Shown piece after piece: positions 52,652 to 63,152 of a stretch of 64,000 bases of DNA (within the stretch, counting starts at the first letter, position 1; every line of letters starts with the position of its first letter). Below the pieces are notes generated by a model. It had not been told where the DNA came from and did not search any database. It saw only the letters and a list, made by a program, of their open reading frames with translations. The stretch spans positions 28,163,565 through 28,227,564 of the forward strand of contig NW_019211454.1 in the NCBI RefSeq assembly GCF_002443255.2, given 5' to 3'. The translations under genes and the position numbers were made by a program. This stretch comes from Varroa destructor (taxonomy: Eukaryota > Arthropoda > Arachnida > Mesostigmata > Varroidae).

Positions 52652-55312
52652 ATACAATACTGCTTCCGCGGCGAACATATGTAAAAGTGCATATTTCGAT
52701 TCGGGAGTACAATGATTCGATTGTAACATCTGTTTTTCAATTTATAATTGTACGTATTTTTTATGACACTTTACTGAAATAATGTTAAACAGGCATTGGT
52801 TATTAAACAACTGATACATAGAATTATTAATGGTGCATTAGAATTATTAGTGTTACTAGTAGCTAACCAGTGGACGCGCTGTGCTCATATTGAACTAAAC
52901 TAAGTAACGCTTATATTTGCTAACTACTTTAGCGTAATTAGAAGAGTTTTATTATCTATAACGAAATGCGATCCTTGTAATAAATTAGGATATAAACAAA
53001 TTAAGTTGTTTCAAAGTAAATAGCAAGAGATTTATTACAGGATAGTCCTCAAAGCAGCGGTAGCGGTCGATGTCGCATAGGTTCTTGTAACTTTTTATTA
53101 AAGTTGCGAGCCTCGAACAAGATTTATAGATCACACTGAATACGGTTTACAAGCATCATTTAGAAATAATTAAAGCTCACTAACCAACTTTAATAGTCAT
53201 TCCCTAGGTGGAATAACTTCACCGGCTCATATATGCCTTAGCGTATAGGATCCGGGGGATCTCATTTGATTAACCTGTAGCTAGCATCGTAATGTTTTAT
53301 ACAATCGGACATTTTCTAGCCATTTTCTAAACACTCTTGTATGCATTCAGGCCATGGACAGTTTGAAACACCAACATCAGAGATGCAATTTAAAACAACT
53401 AACGCACTAGCATAAGATTAATAACCCATTGAAGCTAACGAGCTTGCCTACGATGCTTCTCAGACATAATTTCAGGTAACCTGTTACCTTCTTTACGCAA
53501 GATTATTAGCAATTCTATTCAAGCATATAATTCGTTTTACCAGCTTATATCGCCTAAAACCAATAGATTAAGCAAAAACCTTTGCTTTCTTTCCAGTCTT
53601 GCAGAGGTTCTTATAGGTACTTTGCCGTGTCTTCAAGAGTCACCTAATCCATGAGAGACTATAGCTCCAGCTGCAAACGGCAATTATACTATATAAGATT
53701 AATACATTTTGCTAAGCGACAATGTCTGCAGGTGACGCAGGGACTGCCACCAGTCACAACCCGATATAATAATGAAAATTGCGAGCTTCATGAAGAACGC
53801 GAGCTATAGTGCTTTGATTCTAACAGCTTCTACGGCTCTTTTATCAGCTGGGCGATCTGTGAAGGCTTTAGCAGCAAGCAGATATGTCAGAGCGCGCTTT
53901 GCACCTCAGATTTCTTTCAAAGGTTCTTTTAATGAACTTGGTGCACGCAAGTCAACGATGGGTTAGATTAGATACAATCTTATGATGACAGAATGCAAAC
54001 AAACGGCCTGAAAACAGCTGCCCTTATTCAAACGGGGATTGAGTTTTGATGAATTATAATTCTCCCACAAATGGATTTCGCTTCTGATTACCTGCCAGCT
54101 AGCCATGCCTACTAATTAGCTGGTAAGGCCAGGAGATAGAATATGCAAACATTTCAGTTTTGGCCTGAAGCACCTTGTGTTTGTGTTTATTATAGATGCA
54201 CTTTATATTATATATCTGCTGAGCCGAAACGCAGGTGGACGAAAATATGTTGAAAACTGCAAAATAATCAGGAATTCTGCTATGCTATACACGGATAAAA
54301 TTCTATTTATCATATAGAAGAGTATAGAAAAAATGACTTTTTTATGGTTCGTTATATATCGAATATGTTCGGTGTCTCAGACAAATACTCTAATAGGGTA
54401 CAATATATTACAAGATTATATGTTATATACTTCACGTTTCTTGCTGGTCAGTTTTCGTTTAAGCAGCTTGTGGAACATAATGTGGAAATTTACGTCATCT
54501 ATTTACGGCTTGTTGTTACAGGGCGGCGTTCGAGCCGATTTGTAAACTATTCTAGCTTACAAGCAAAATTCTGATCAGGATAGAATCCTAAAACGCAATC
54601 ATATATTTGTCTGCAGCAATTGAATCTCCTGGAAGTAGGAAAATACAATTCTTGTCATACTTTTCATAAGTTAATTCAATCAATGTTTTAGTTCGATGAA
54701 GTTGATTCGCGTAAATCACTAAGATTAGCAATTTTACAAGAAAATTGTTCCGAAATTAGAAGCTGTAACAAACTGAAATATGGGTAATCCAAAGCATGAA
54801 CGACAGTTAAGTGTGTGTGACCGCGAAAGAACTGTCTAGGCACAGCATATCTACTGATTCCTGGACGGAGGAGATAGCTTCGTACCTAACAATTACATCG
54901 GACAATTGCATATATCAATCACAACAATGTAAACGTCTCATCACAGGACAGGGATAGGGAACACGATAAGAGCTTAAGGGCAAGTACCTATTGCAGATGC
55001 CTCAAGCTATCGGCAGTGTTCTACGCAGCGCCAATTTCATTCCAACCAAATCGTAGAACATGTCTAGCTTTAAAACGATGAATGTATTATACTTATATAG
55101 CCATTTCTAGAAGGAGACCGGATGCAAGCGCTAAACGATAAAGCGTAGTCCGGAAGGAAAAATGCCCGAAGTTTCTAACGTGTTTAACATACTACTATTA
55201 TTATTTGAGTCTTATCTTACAAGAATGTTGTATTTGTACACGGTTTAAATGGTTAACATAAATGCATAATGTCGTCTTGCTAGATATAGACACAGAATAT
55301 AAGTAATTAAAG

Positions 55313-55501
55313 ATGGATAGTTTTGGCTTGTTTGAACATTTTGAATTCAATGATCAAGTAATAAAACGTCGCAGGCTACTTAGGCAATCTGATATGAATC
55401 GTTTATCATCGTATCTAGACTACATAACAAGAGCATCCCTATTTCAGGAGTATCGTCTCACAATAAACTCAATTTGTCTAAGTGACTTACAGTTGAAATA
55501 A
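55313..55501 (+). CDS. Small ATG-initiated open frame followed by AATAAA, unrecognised
   Basis: A 62-codon plus-strand frame starts at ATG (context AAGATGG) and ends in TAA; the stop overlaps an AATAAA polyadenylation-like hexamer. The product starts MDSFGLFEHFEFNDQVIKRR and is basic in the middle (KRRRLLRQSDMNRLSSYL), with no signal peptide or membrane span. It could be the relic N-terminus of a transposase or other gene, or chance. It lies antisense to the CCN gene, just beyond its last recognised exon. Confidence 0.22.
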   Translation: MDSFGLFEHFEFNDQVIKRRRLLRQSDMNRLSSYLDYITRASLFQEYRLTINSICLSDLQLK

Positions 55502-55886
55502 AGCGTCCCCAACGTCTACACCGTTTACAAACGAACGTCTACAATATTTTTTTACATCCTGTCGTCCATGACATGACCAAAGAACATCTATGAATTAACA
55601 AAGTCAACGATGAAGCATCTAGATCAAATTCGAAGTTAACAGATGATAGTTGAAACAAGTAGAATAAGATGAAAAATGTATATTTATAAATAAGACGATA
55701 CGAATGCGACACAAAATATAAAATTTCGTCAACCTCACGAAGAGAAAATGATCATTGTTAATAACAGTTTCGGCTACGTTTGGTGTACCACAGATATTAT
55801 ATGAGTTAATAAATACGATTCATGCGTCTGGCATGCCTACGTTTTTATGATCGTCTCAGTAGAAGCGTGAAGTGTCTATGTAGACC

Positions 55887-56143
55887 TCAATCGTCTACCA
55901 AGTGTCCATCATTAGCACCGCTGTCGGCAGTTCCTGTATGGAAGGATTTGCACGTTTTTACAATACACAGCCGCGTCTCGTTTCGCATAACACATTGTGC
56001 GTTGTGGTTAGACATCCGCCACGATACACCCTGCCCACATGGAGACGAACATTCGGTCCATTCAGTGGCCTGACGGACGCAACCCGGAATACCAATCATC
56101 TTCAGGTTGGGGTTATCGCATATCCACTCGCGACAACAGTCAC
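55887..56143 (-). CDS. CCN-family gene: end of VWC domain plus TSP1 domain exon
   Basis: The acceptor TTTCCACTAG|GTGACTG (exon starts 56143) is entered in phase 1, so the split codon joins exon 56725-56537 to give PGDCCREWIC, the canonical end of a VWC domain. After a short linker comes a thrombospondin type-1 repeat, GCVRQATEWTECSSPCGQG through RLCIVKTC. It has six cysteines and the WxxC-S-x-xCG signature, arranged as in CCN proteins (family pattern TEWSACSKTCG). In frame the reading ends at TGA (55889-55887) after a polar tail. A donor at TTG|GTAGAC (exon end 55899, phase 0) lies just before the stop, where other CCN genes leave TSP1 for the cystine-knot exon. No AATAAA was seen in the next 380 bases, so the stop may be intronic. 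CCN proteins are secreted matrix-associated regulators of adhesion and growth-factor signalling. Confidence 0.9.
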
Positions 56144-56536
56144 CTAGTGGAAACCAACGAGTAAATACTTCAGCTGAATATCCCTGTTTATGTAGACATA
56201 TTAGGCAGGCAACGTTTAGCTAGATATAGATAAGAAGGCTGGTAAGCGTGATAACTGTGAAATGAACCGCAAAAAACAATATTATCATTCAAAATGTTAA
56301 TGCCACAATATCTATACGAATCTATCTTCTATATAATTATTAAGGGCTGCATCAGAAATATCTTGTTTATTAGATCTAGACCGAGTTTCATCGTTAGTTA
56401 GTACGTTTCATATAAATACATATAGTCTAACTGAGTATAGGTTGCATGGAGACATGTAGCGATGTTAAGGCATGACCTGAGCAGGATAAAGGCAAGACCC
56501 AGGTGTCGAATTATTATCGAACATATTTATGTTTAC
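56144..56536 (-). other. CCN intron (VWC to TSP1)
   Basis: A 393-base AT-rich intron with donor CCAG|GTAAAC at 56536 and the CACTAG acceptor at 56144. Phase 1 at both sides keeps the VWC frame. Nothing else is seen in it. Confidence 0.85.
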
Positions 56537-56725
56537 CTGGCGTAAGAAAGATAAGTCGAGCATTAAGACATTGCCCTGAAGGTCTAGTTAGCTCTCGAGC
56601 ACAGAGATTCGCACATGCAATAGTTCCGTTTTGACATGAGCACTGATGCCTGCAGTCAGGATTGAAAACTGAATTGTCTTCAAAGGTCAGGCCACGTACC
56701 ACACAGCCTAAACGACGTTGTGCAG
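56537..56725 (-). CDS. CCN-family gene: VWC domain exon
   Basis: The acceptor ACTGTTACAG|CTGCAC gives exon start 56725 and the donor CCAG|GTAAAC gives exon end 56537. The exon is 189 bases and phase 1 on both ends, as in CCN genes where each domain has its own exon. It encodes GCVVRGLTFEDNSVFNPDC followed by RHQCSCQNGTIACANLC and GQCLNARLIFLTP. With DCCREWIC from the next exon, the domain has ten cysteines in the VWC (von Willebrand factor type C) order C...C-x3-C-x-C...C-x3-C...C...CC...C. In known CCN proteins this module binds BMP/TGF-beta ligands. No stop interrupts the exon. The hypervariable hinge that follows VWC in vertebrate CCNs is almost absent here. Confidence 0.93.
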
Positions 56726-58654
56726 CTGTAACAGTAGTAAATCGTAACTCGTCAGATTGGCCGAAAGCAACTATTCTACCAAGAAATTGGTTATTAGTAT
56801 CGCTATACAGTCTATAGGTGCGGCGCTACCGGGAATTAACTGCTAAAAATTATCGAACATTTGTATATAACTATGGTTCGATTTAATGTGTGGACAGATA
56901 TTAATGACAATCAACAAGTGCTTCGCTCTTCATGGATTTGCAGTACAAATGCATACAAAGAAACTCTTGTCTCTATCAGTTATCATCTAATAGAAATTTT
57001 ATCTTACAAAGTTAATCTCATTTCGCTATGCTTGGGCAACGGTACGTATTCGCGCGCATGCGTACTTTGCCCATGGCTAGATACGATCAGAGTGAAAAGA
57101 TGGCCACTCGTCAATGTCACTCAACATGATCAATTAGGCCAGGCCGAAAAGTGTTATCAAAAAAGTTTTCTTAATACCGAAATTCGGTGCACGACTTACA
57201 GCGGAAATTGTAATATTGCTTGCCTTTCGCATCGCTGTCGGCGGTAGTAATTCGCAGTTGTGTTTTGTGCAATACAAATTCTTCTCGAACGGATGATACC
57301 GCCCGAATATGGGTGTTAATACTTCGAGGTATAATGGTTCGCTGCATAAACTTCATAATAGTACACTTCGTATCGAAGCTACTATCTTCGTGTAGCCTGC
57401 AACACGGTCTCGTCCATCAGGTCGTAGTGTGCATGCGAGTCTTCATACGAACTAAGGAATACAGGGATTCGTTTGTATCTACGCGACGATAAAAATGGCC
57501 AACTGACTCACATGTGTCTAGGACATATTCAATGTCAACGTTTCAACAACACTGGACAACCTCTGACAATTTTCATTATTTTGCTCAGTCTATCCACAGG
57601 TAGTCTATACATTTCTTCTAGCATATTTATGTGTTCTCGTAAGACCGATACGCTTAATACGCACGCGATGATTGACGCTACCATAGCTAATTCGATCGTT
57701 CTAGGTTCGAAATGACCAAGATGGCTTGTCGATTGATTATAAATCTACGCACATAAAATGAGATCCACACTGCAGCTGTGCTATTTTTAGACAACTACTA
57801 GTTGAACGTAGACGATGTTGCGCACCTTACAATTTATATCATTATGTATGAAGCTGATAATTGCATACCTCATACCGTATTTTCTGAGCCAGTCAGTTCT
57901 ATTACTGCCAATCTACTTCTGTAAATTGGATATCAGAAAATTATTAGGCATGCACACATTAAATATAACCCACATTTGAAAAAACCTCAGTTTCCGATAG
58001 AAAGGAACCTATAACGCTATACATTTCTAGCTAGGGTCCAAATAAAGGTAAAAACGTATTTATTAATGTACAAGTTATCAATAGGGGCATGGGCAAACAT
58101 TTTCAGCAAAAAAGGTTCAGCTAAAGCAAAGAGAAATACAACATTGTCTCGTTTGTGGAAATTGCTTGACGAAGATGTGCAGTCTATTTATTTGCAGCTG
58201 CAAGTCTATGTCCATAATATCGGGATTCAAATGCAGTGCCGTTAGTTTGGTCATTATAGTCGAAAAAATAGTGCAGGCCTATTTTGATTTTATGCCCAAT
58301 TCGACATTGCCGTAAACACAATATGTTATAACCTTCCGTCTACTAAATTAGAAAAAAAAAATAATCACATATACATATGTTAAGAGATTTAGCTGTTGCC
58401 TATAACTTGGAGATTTATTTTGATGCAAGATCAGCGCAGGTATACATCCGCCTAACTTCATCCTATAAGGCAAGCCAACTACAAATTAACCCAACGAACG
58501 ACCACAATTCCGACTATTTTCTTATTTAATCCTGTTGTCCTCTTCATATCTCTTTCGCCTATCTGCTAATGCACCCCGATATTTGAAAAATATATTGACT
58601 ATCTTTAGCTCAAAATGAAAGTACGTATTTTTTTTATATTGCAAAGAAATATTG

Positions 58655-59611
58655 CTAGACTAAACATGCGCCGTTTTGATCGATGACCTTCCGCTAATTT
58701 TCCACTAGCATTGTAATCCCTCATCATTGTAGCATTTCTGTCATTTCTGCACGAAAGAAACAAGCGATTTCTGCATCCCTCCATTTAAACTAAATGAACG
58801 CGTCTGACACGAATGAATGTGTGTTAGGGAGTTTTGAAGAGACCAAAGCAGGTGATAATTAAATAGTGGAAAATATGGGCTATAAGGCGGATGCATTTCC
58901 CACCTAAGTCTGCTAGGTAGACAGAAGTGTGGTCTGGCGTTGTCATGGTGGAAGACGACGCCTTTTCTATCCATTGGTTTCAGTCGCCTTTAGTCAATGG
59001 CCTGTAGTAATCCTTTTAGTTGCTGACAGCAGAGGTCCGAGGGAATCGTTTTGTCCTGCAACAGTAATTCAACGCACCATTCCCTTTTATTCCCGACAAC
59101 TACCCTAGCCTCTCTTTCCTTTGTGTCAATCTAGCTTTGCCGCAGATCGTGAGACACACAAATTTTTTCTTACTTGCGTATTATTCTTGTAGTAAATATA
59201 ATTTTTTATCACCCATGAGCAACTGCTTAGGAAATGGTTGGATTTTGTTAATTTTCTGTAGGGTTGCAAATGGAAATACGACCTGAGAAATTCTTGTGCG
59301 TCACCCGTATCGTATCCAAATACACAGCATCCTTTTGCAGCCAGCTTTGTTTAAACGCTTAGTGGTGGGTGTCTATTTCCTCGGCAATGCAACATGCTTT
59401 CTTCAGTTTTCGCAATGATTTTAACTTTTTTTTTTGTAATTGGTTGTGGAAGTTGTATGCCTCACAACGAGATTTCCTTGGACCGTTCTTCCGTAACACA
59501 TCTCGACCACAGAGAACACATTTTTGTGGGCCGGGGCGACATCTGTGCTTTTATCGAAACAAAGTTGTAAGATACAGCGAATTTTCGTTGAAATTTCACT
59601 CACCTTAAGGA
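58655..59611 (-). pseudogene. Mariner-family transposase pseudogene inside the CCN intron
   Basis: Near full-length mariner transposase on the minus strand, broken by frameshifts and stops. The N-terminus starts at GTG instead of ATG (59603): SEISTKIRCILQLCFDKSTD. Then follow a C-D-LL-like block with NKIQPFPKQLLMGDKKL (about 59230; family TGDEKW, first Asp kept) and CVELLLQDKTIPSDLCCQQL (about 59060). DRKGVVFHHDNARPHFCLPS (about 58960) has the second catalytic Asp in HDNARPH. MHPPYSPYFPLFNYHLLWSL (about 58880) carries Asn where the third catalytic Asp of the D,D34D triad (SDYHL) should be. The end, GKLAEGHRSK in one frame, reads as W-KVIDQNG in another. It cannot be active. It is in the same orientation as the host gene. 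Terminal inverted repeats were not recognised, and the coding lesions differ from the other copies. Confidence 0.88.
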
Positions 59612-59766
59612 CGCTATAGGTCTGAATATAAACATGCTAACAGTACATCTTCTATGATCAAATCTGAGCTTTCAAATCATATTAATGCCGACCCAATACA
59701 ACTCATATTACCTGTATGTGACTCTGAAGCCTTATAGTTAAAAAAAACGATGAACATTTTTCGACT

Positions 59767-59790
59767 AATATATATATATATATATATATT
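59767..59790. repeat. (TA)n microsatellite beside the intronic mariner
   Basis: Twelve TA units followed by TTAGGTTAGATATAAT. The TTAGGTT resembles a mariner terminus but points outward from this element, so I do not call it as a TIR. Confidence 0.9.
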
Positions 59791-60206
59791 AGGTTAGATA
59801 TAATATAAAATACGAGATTCGACATGAGGGAAAGACCGATAAACTCAACGTTTAGTGTTTTAACTATTTATCTTGAAAAAGGCTACGCAAACAGTAACAA
59901 CGCTGGAGCTTCCTAAACTATGGCATCCAACCTCAGTCGCTAGCAACGCCCAGCGTCTCCTTTACATCGCTTCGAACATCCACTAAATGAATCGCTTCTC
60001 TAATTTCGGTGGCGCATGGCATAACTATCAAACCAGACAAATTGTAACCAGTATTGCTATTATCATATAAGACTTGCGTATTTGGGCTTGAACTTCATGG
60101 ACGCCGAGAGTTTGAAGGGGTTAAGTGCCGGGCTTTAAAGACTAAAAATCCTACTCTATCGCTCCAGGCTACTTGGTACTATACTATCGAAGTAATTACA
60201 AGATCA

Positions 60207-60231
60207 GGAAAAAAAAAAAAAAAGTCAAAAA
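60207..60231. repeat. A-rich tract
   Basis: Run of 15 A followed by GTC and a further A run. Confidence 0.85.
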
Positions 60232-60585
60232 AATTGTACCGTTCTAATGGACGTTACTCTGCCCAATACTCTTTCGCATTCTTGAGTTAGATCTCTAGCA
60301 AGGTTAATAATTACCTGTTTTCTATATTCTGCTCTATCTGCCTGACTAATTCCTCACCGGATTCTTTTACCTATTTCCCATCGGCTTCGCCATTGTATGC
60401 CACACACCGATCAGAAATTTACTGCATCTGGAAAGACTTAGTTACACACAGGGAGTTGCACGCCGTATTTTGGACAACAGGAGAAATTAGATTTCAATAT
60501 TGTTGGTCAGAAATATTTCGATACTTTGCGCACTCAAGAGTAAGAGCAAGTTTCTAGGACCAGACAGTTTCCTTAAGGTACGTAC

Positions 60586-60775
60586 CGCGACATATACCGT
60601 GGTCACATACGAGCTTTCTTCGAGGATCGCAAACGTACACGTCATCGCATTGTTCACCGTGTTGACGAGTACACATATCGCAGCAACGACAGCCGTCTTT
60701 GGCTTTGGTAACTCCATGCTGACACGTAACACTCCGTTCGGGACAGTTACATGGGTAGCGGCAACCAGGAGGGCG
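60586..60775 (-). CDS. CCN-family gene: IGFBP domain exon
   Basis: The acceptor TTTGTTTTACAG (exon start 60775) and donor GTCGCG|GTACGTAC (exon end 60586) define 190 bases, phase 0 in and phase 1 out. The out phase matches the next exon. It encodes an N-terminal insulin-like-growth-factor-binding domain: GCRYPCNCPERSVTCQHG, then KDGCRCCDMCTRQHGEQC and YVCDPRRKLVCDHGIC. The twelve cysteines are in the family order, with the signature GCGCCxxC present as GCRCCDMC. No signal peptide is encoded, so a start exon must lie upstream, beyond 60775. Together with the VWC and TSP1 exons the window encodes 211 codons of the protein. Which CCN paralogue this is cannot be told; arthropods usually have few copies. 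Confidence 0.93.
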
Positions 60776-60867
60776 CTGTAAAACAAACATGACACGAACG
60801 GATAAACGGCATCAATAAATTGTATAAGAATGCCCTTCCAAATACGCTCTACAATTATAATATTTTT

Positions 60868-60933
60868 ACCTATCTCCTACTATACTCCTATTATTCCATT
60901 TCCTATTATTCCTACTCCTATTATTACCTACTT
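60868..60933. repeat. Degenerate pyrimidine-rich tandem repeat (CTATTATTCC-like)
   Basis: Several imperfect copies of a 10-12 base unit containing CTATTATT and CCTACT, about 66 bases in all. It lies about 90 bases upstream (on the minus strand) of the CCN IGFBP exon. Confidence 0.7.
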
Positions 60934-63069
60934 CGAACTATCGAGTCAAACAAACATTACAAGGCATACAGGCGCTCTTAGCATGCTGACTTACAGAAAA
61001 ATGCTTAACAGCATCTTCCTGTACGTCGAATTCTAAATGCCGTTGAGATTGGTCGCAAGTCTATATAGATTCATTAGACGTAGGCAAAAAACAGACTTAA
61101 CTAACGTAGATTTAGTAAATACCGATCAAAACTGAGATGCGTTTGTTAGATTTCAGCCTATGGTCGACTTGAACCACAACTATCGCAAGCCGACTGAATT
61201 TACGAAAAATTTCCGAAGGGGCAATTGATAACTTGCCAGTTCACGTTTTGGTCCGGCAACAAGGTCTATACGAAGGTCAAGGCCGAGGCCGACGACTATT
61301 GACTATTGTTTCATGCCTAGCATTGATGTTCATTCAGTATCGCCCGATCGACCGAAATTGCAGCTCCAACAATCTAAACCGCTCAATAGTCATTCTTAAA
61401 ATACACAAAAAACTTTTAAGAGTAATTGTGCGTTGAACGATATTGGTAAGTATAAACCCGTGCGAAAAGGCTCGAGTACACTACATGTAAAAAAAAAACT
61501 CCCGTAGATTTAAAGGCTGGACTGGCAGCAGTTGGAAAAACTCAAAAAGTGCAAGTAGTCGAAATGGCCAAAAGGTTAAAAGGCGCCCAAAACTTTTGAA
61601 AAGACTAAACGTTATGGCTTATCGGGACATTATGTCTCGCAGTTATTGTTTGTGTTTCAACACGGACGTTAATTTTTGTAGAAAAAATCCAAGTATATTA
61701 AAAATGGCTTTTTAAATAATTCTGATAAATTTTCGAGCTTCTTAAACCCTGCTAAAGGTCTTCTGGCTTGTCTCGTGAACATTTTTTCTCGTGAACAAGA
61801 AGCCTTTTAAAAGCCGACAGTGACGTAGACGGCCAAAAACTACGGTCTTGATCTTGGTGGAGGGTTTATCCAGCGAGAAGAGATTTATAATAGCTGGTTT
61901 TTGCCCATATTACAAAAACGGCGTACTGTCACCCGCTATAATAAGTTCGCTACCTTGTTCTAGAAGAAACTGGCCCTCTCCTGCCACTAAACATAGCATA
62001 TAAACATATGCCCGCTGCAGTAGACAGCCCATCAAAGTTCAACCGGATTTAGACGCAACACCCTGCACAAGCCAAATATATCGCAAGTTAGACGAACCCA
62101 TTTTTCTTTCAATTCTGACCTCTGTAAATTTAAAAGATTATGTGAAAAATGGAATTGAAAACAATTATACTTGTACATTAGCATTAACATTCGTACATGG
62201 GTCAGGGGACCGGTTCGGTAATGCCAAAAGCAACTTGATTCGCTCTGGTTTGTTCTTTGATACGCAGGGTCCCATATCGGATCATTAAATATCTAAAAGT
62301 TGATCTCATTGATTTTTTGATTGGTTATGAAATCGCTTTAACCTGACTTGAAAAGTATCGTAAGAAAACTTACGAGTTAGATTAAGGAAGCCATCGTAGT
62401 CAAATGTTTTATTTTAAGACGAGCTGAGGTTATTGATTCAACTATTGAAATAATGTTTCATGAGACAAAATAACCAGAGACACGACTTATGCATTATTTG
62501 CGACTATTTGCCTAAATGAATATAAATATTAATACTTTGGCCTTAATAGTCCTTTCGCTCCGGGGATATTATTCAACTATCCATCCTTTCAGAGTTTCCC
62601 AAAGGAATAATTTTGATTGTATTTTTTAAATTACCCAGAAGTACCCAGACAACAAACCATATATTGCAATTTTTCTATAATAAAGTAAGCGAAGCTCACG
62701 TTTAGTTTTGACCGAATAAGACTGAAAAAAGAAGGGGATTATCATCTATAGTTTATGAATTTTATGGAATCGTATATTATAAGCTTTGGTGTTTATGAAA
62801 TCCTTCAGGGGTCAACTTTATGCGTTCGTAAAAGCATCGCTACCGATGTAAAGATAGTGACGAGGTAAAAGAAAAAATATCAATTTATTTACTTAGAAAA
62901 CTGAAATAAAGGTACAAAAGGTGGTACGATTTTTTTCGGTAAACATTCTTGCCTCGTTGGTTTCAGTTTATATATCCTAATAGAAAAATTAAAGAAAATT
63001 CAAAACGAACTATTTGGGAAAAGGATTTTAATCTTTGCTTACCTAATGAGTTCCATTTGTAATAAAATT

Positions 63070-63087
63070 ATAGGAGAAACGAGCGAT
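63070..63087. repeat. Second copy of the 18-base sequence found at 52634-52651
   Basis: Same orientation as the first copy. It sits 19 bases before the hairpin at 63106, which raises the possibility of a short non-autonomous element. Confidence 0.5.
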
Positions 63088-63105
63088 GGGCGTTGTTCGT
63101 AACGT

Positions 63106-63152
63106 GATTATAATAACGACATCGCTCAAAAAGCGGTGTCATTATTATAACC
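63106..63152. repeat. Inverted repeat / hairpin, two 20-base arms with a 7-base loop
   Basis: The left arm GATTATAATAACGACATCGC (63106-63125) pairs with the right arm GCGGTGTCATTATTATAACC (63133-63152) over 17 Watson-Crick pairs plus one G:U pair, around the loop TCAAAAA. No T-run follows and there is no bacterial context, so this is not a terminator. It could be a small structured RNA, a MITE core or chance. Confidence 0.6.

Larger units (their letters stand above)
51401..55886. other. AT-rich region downstream of the CCN TSP1 exon
   Basis: Contains a (TA)n microsatellite at 52386-52435 and an ATG frame of 64 codons at 53772-53966 with no domain. A small ATG frame at 55313-55501 is listed separately. 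If the CCN gene has a further exon on the minus strand it could be here or beyond, but no cystine-knot pattern was recognised. Confidence 0.5.
56726..60585 (-). other. CCN intron (IGFBP to VWC), 3.86 kb with a mariner remnant
   Basis: Bounded by the donor GCG|GTACGTAC (at 60585) and the acceptor TTACAG (at 56726), phase 1. It contains the dead mariner at 58655-59611, a (TA)n run at 59767-59790, an A-rich tract at 60207-60231, and plus-strand frames (56861-57247, 57220-57492, 57473-57715) without a known domain. Confidence 0.85.

Noticed and set aside
59767..59800. TTAGGTTAGATATAAT as a mariner terminal repeat
   Set aside because: It points away from the element, and no inverted partner was found on the other side.
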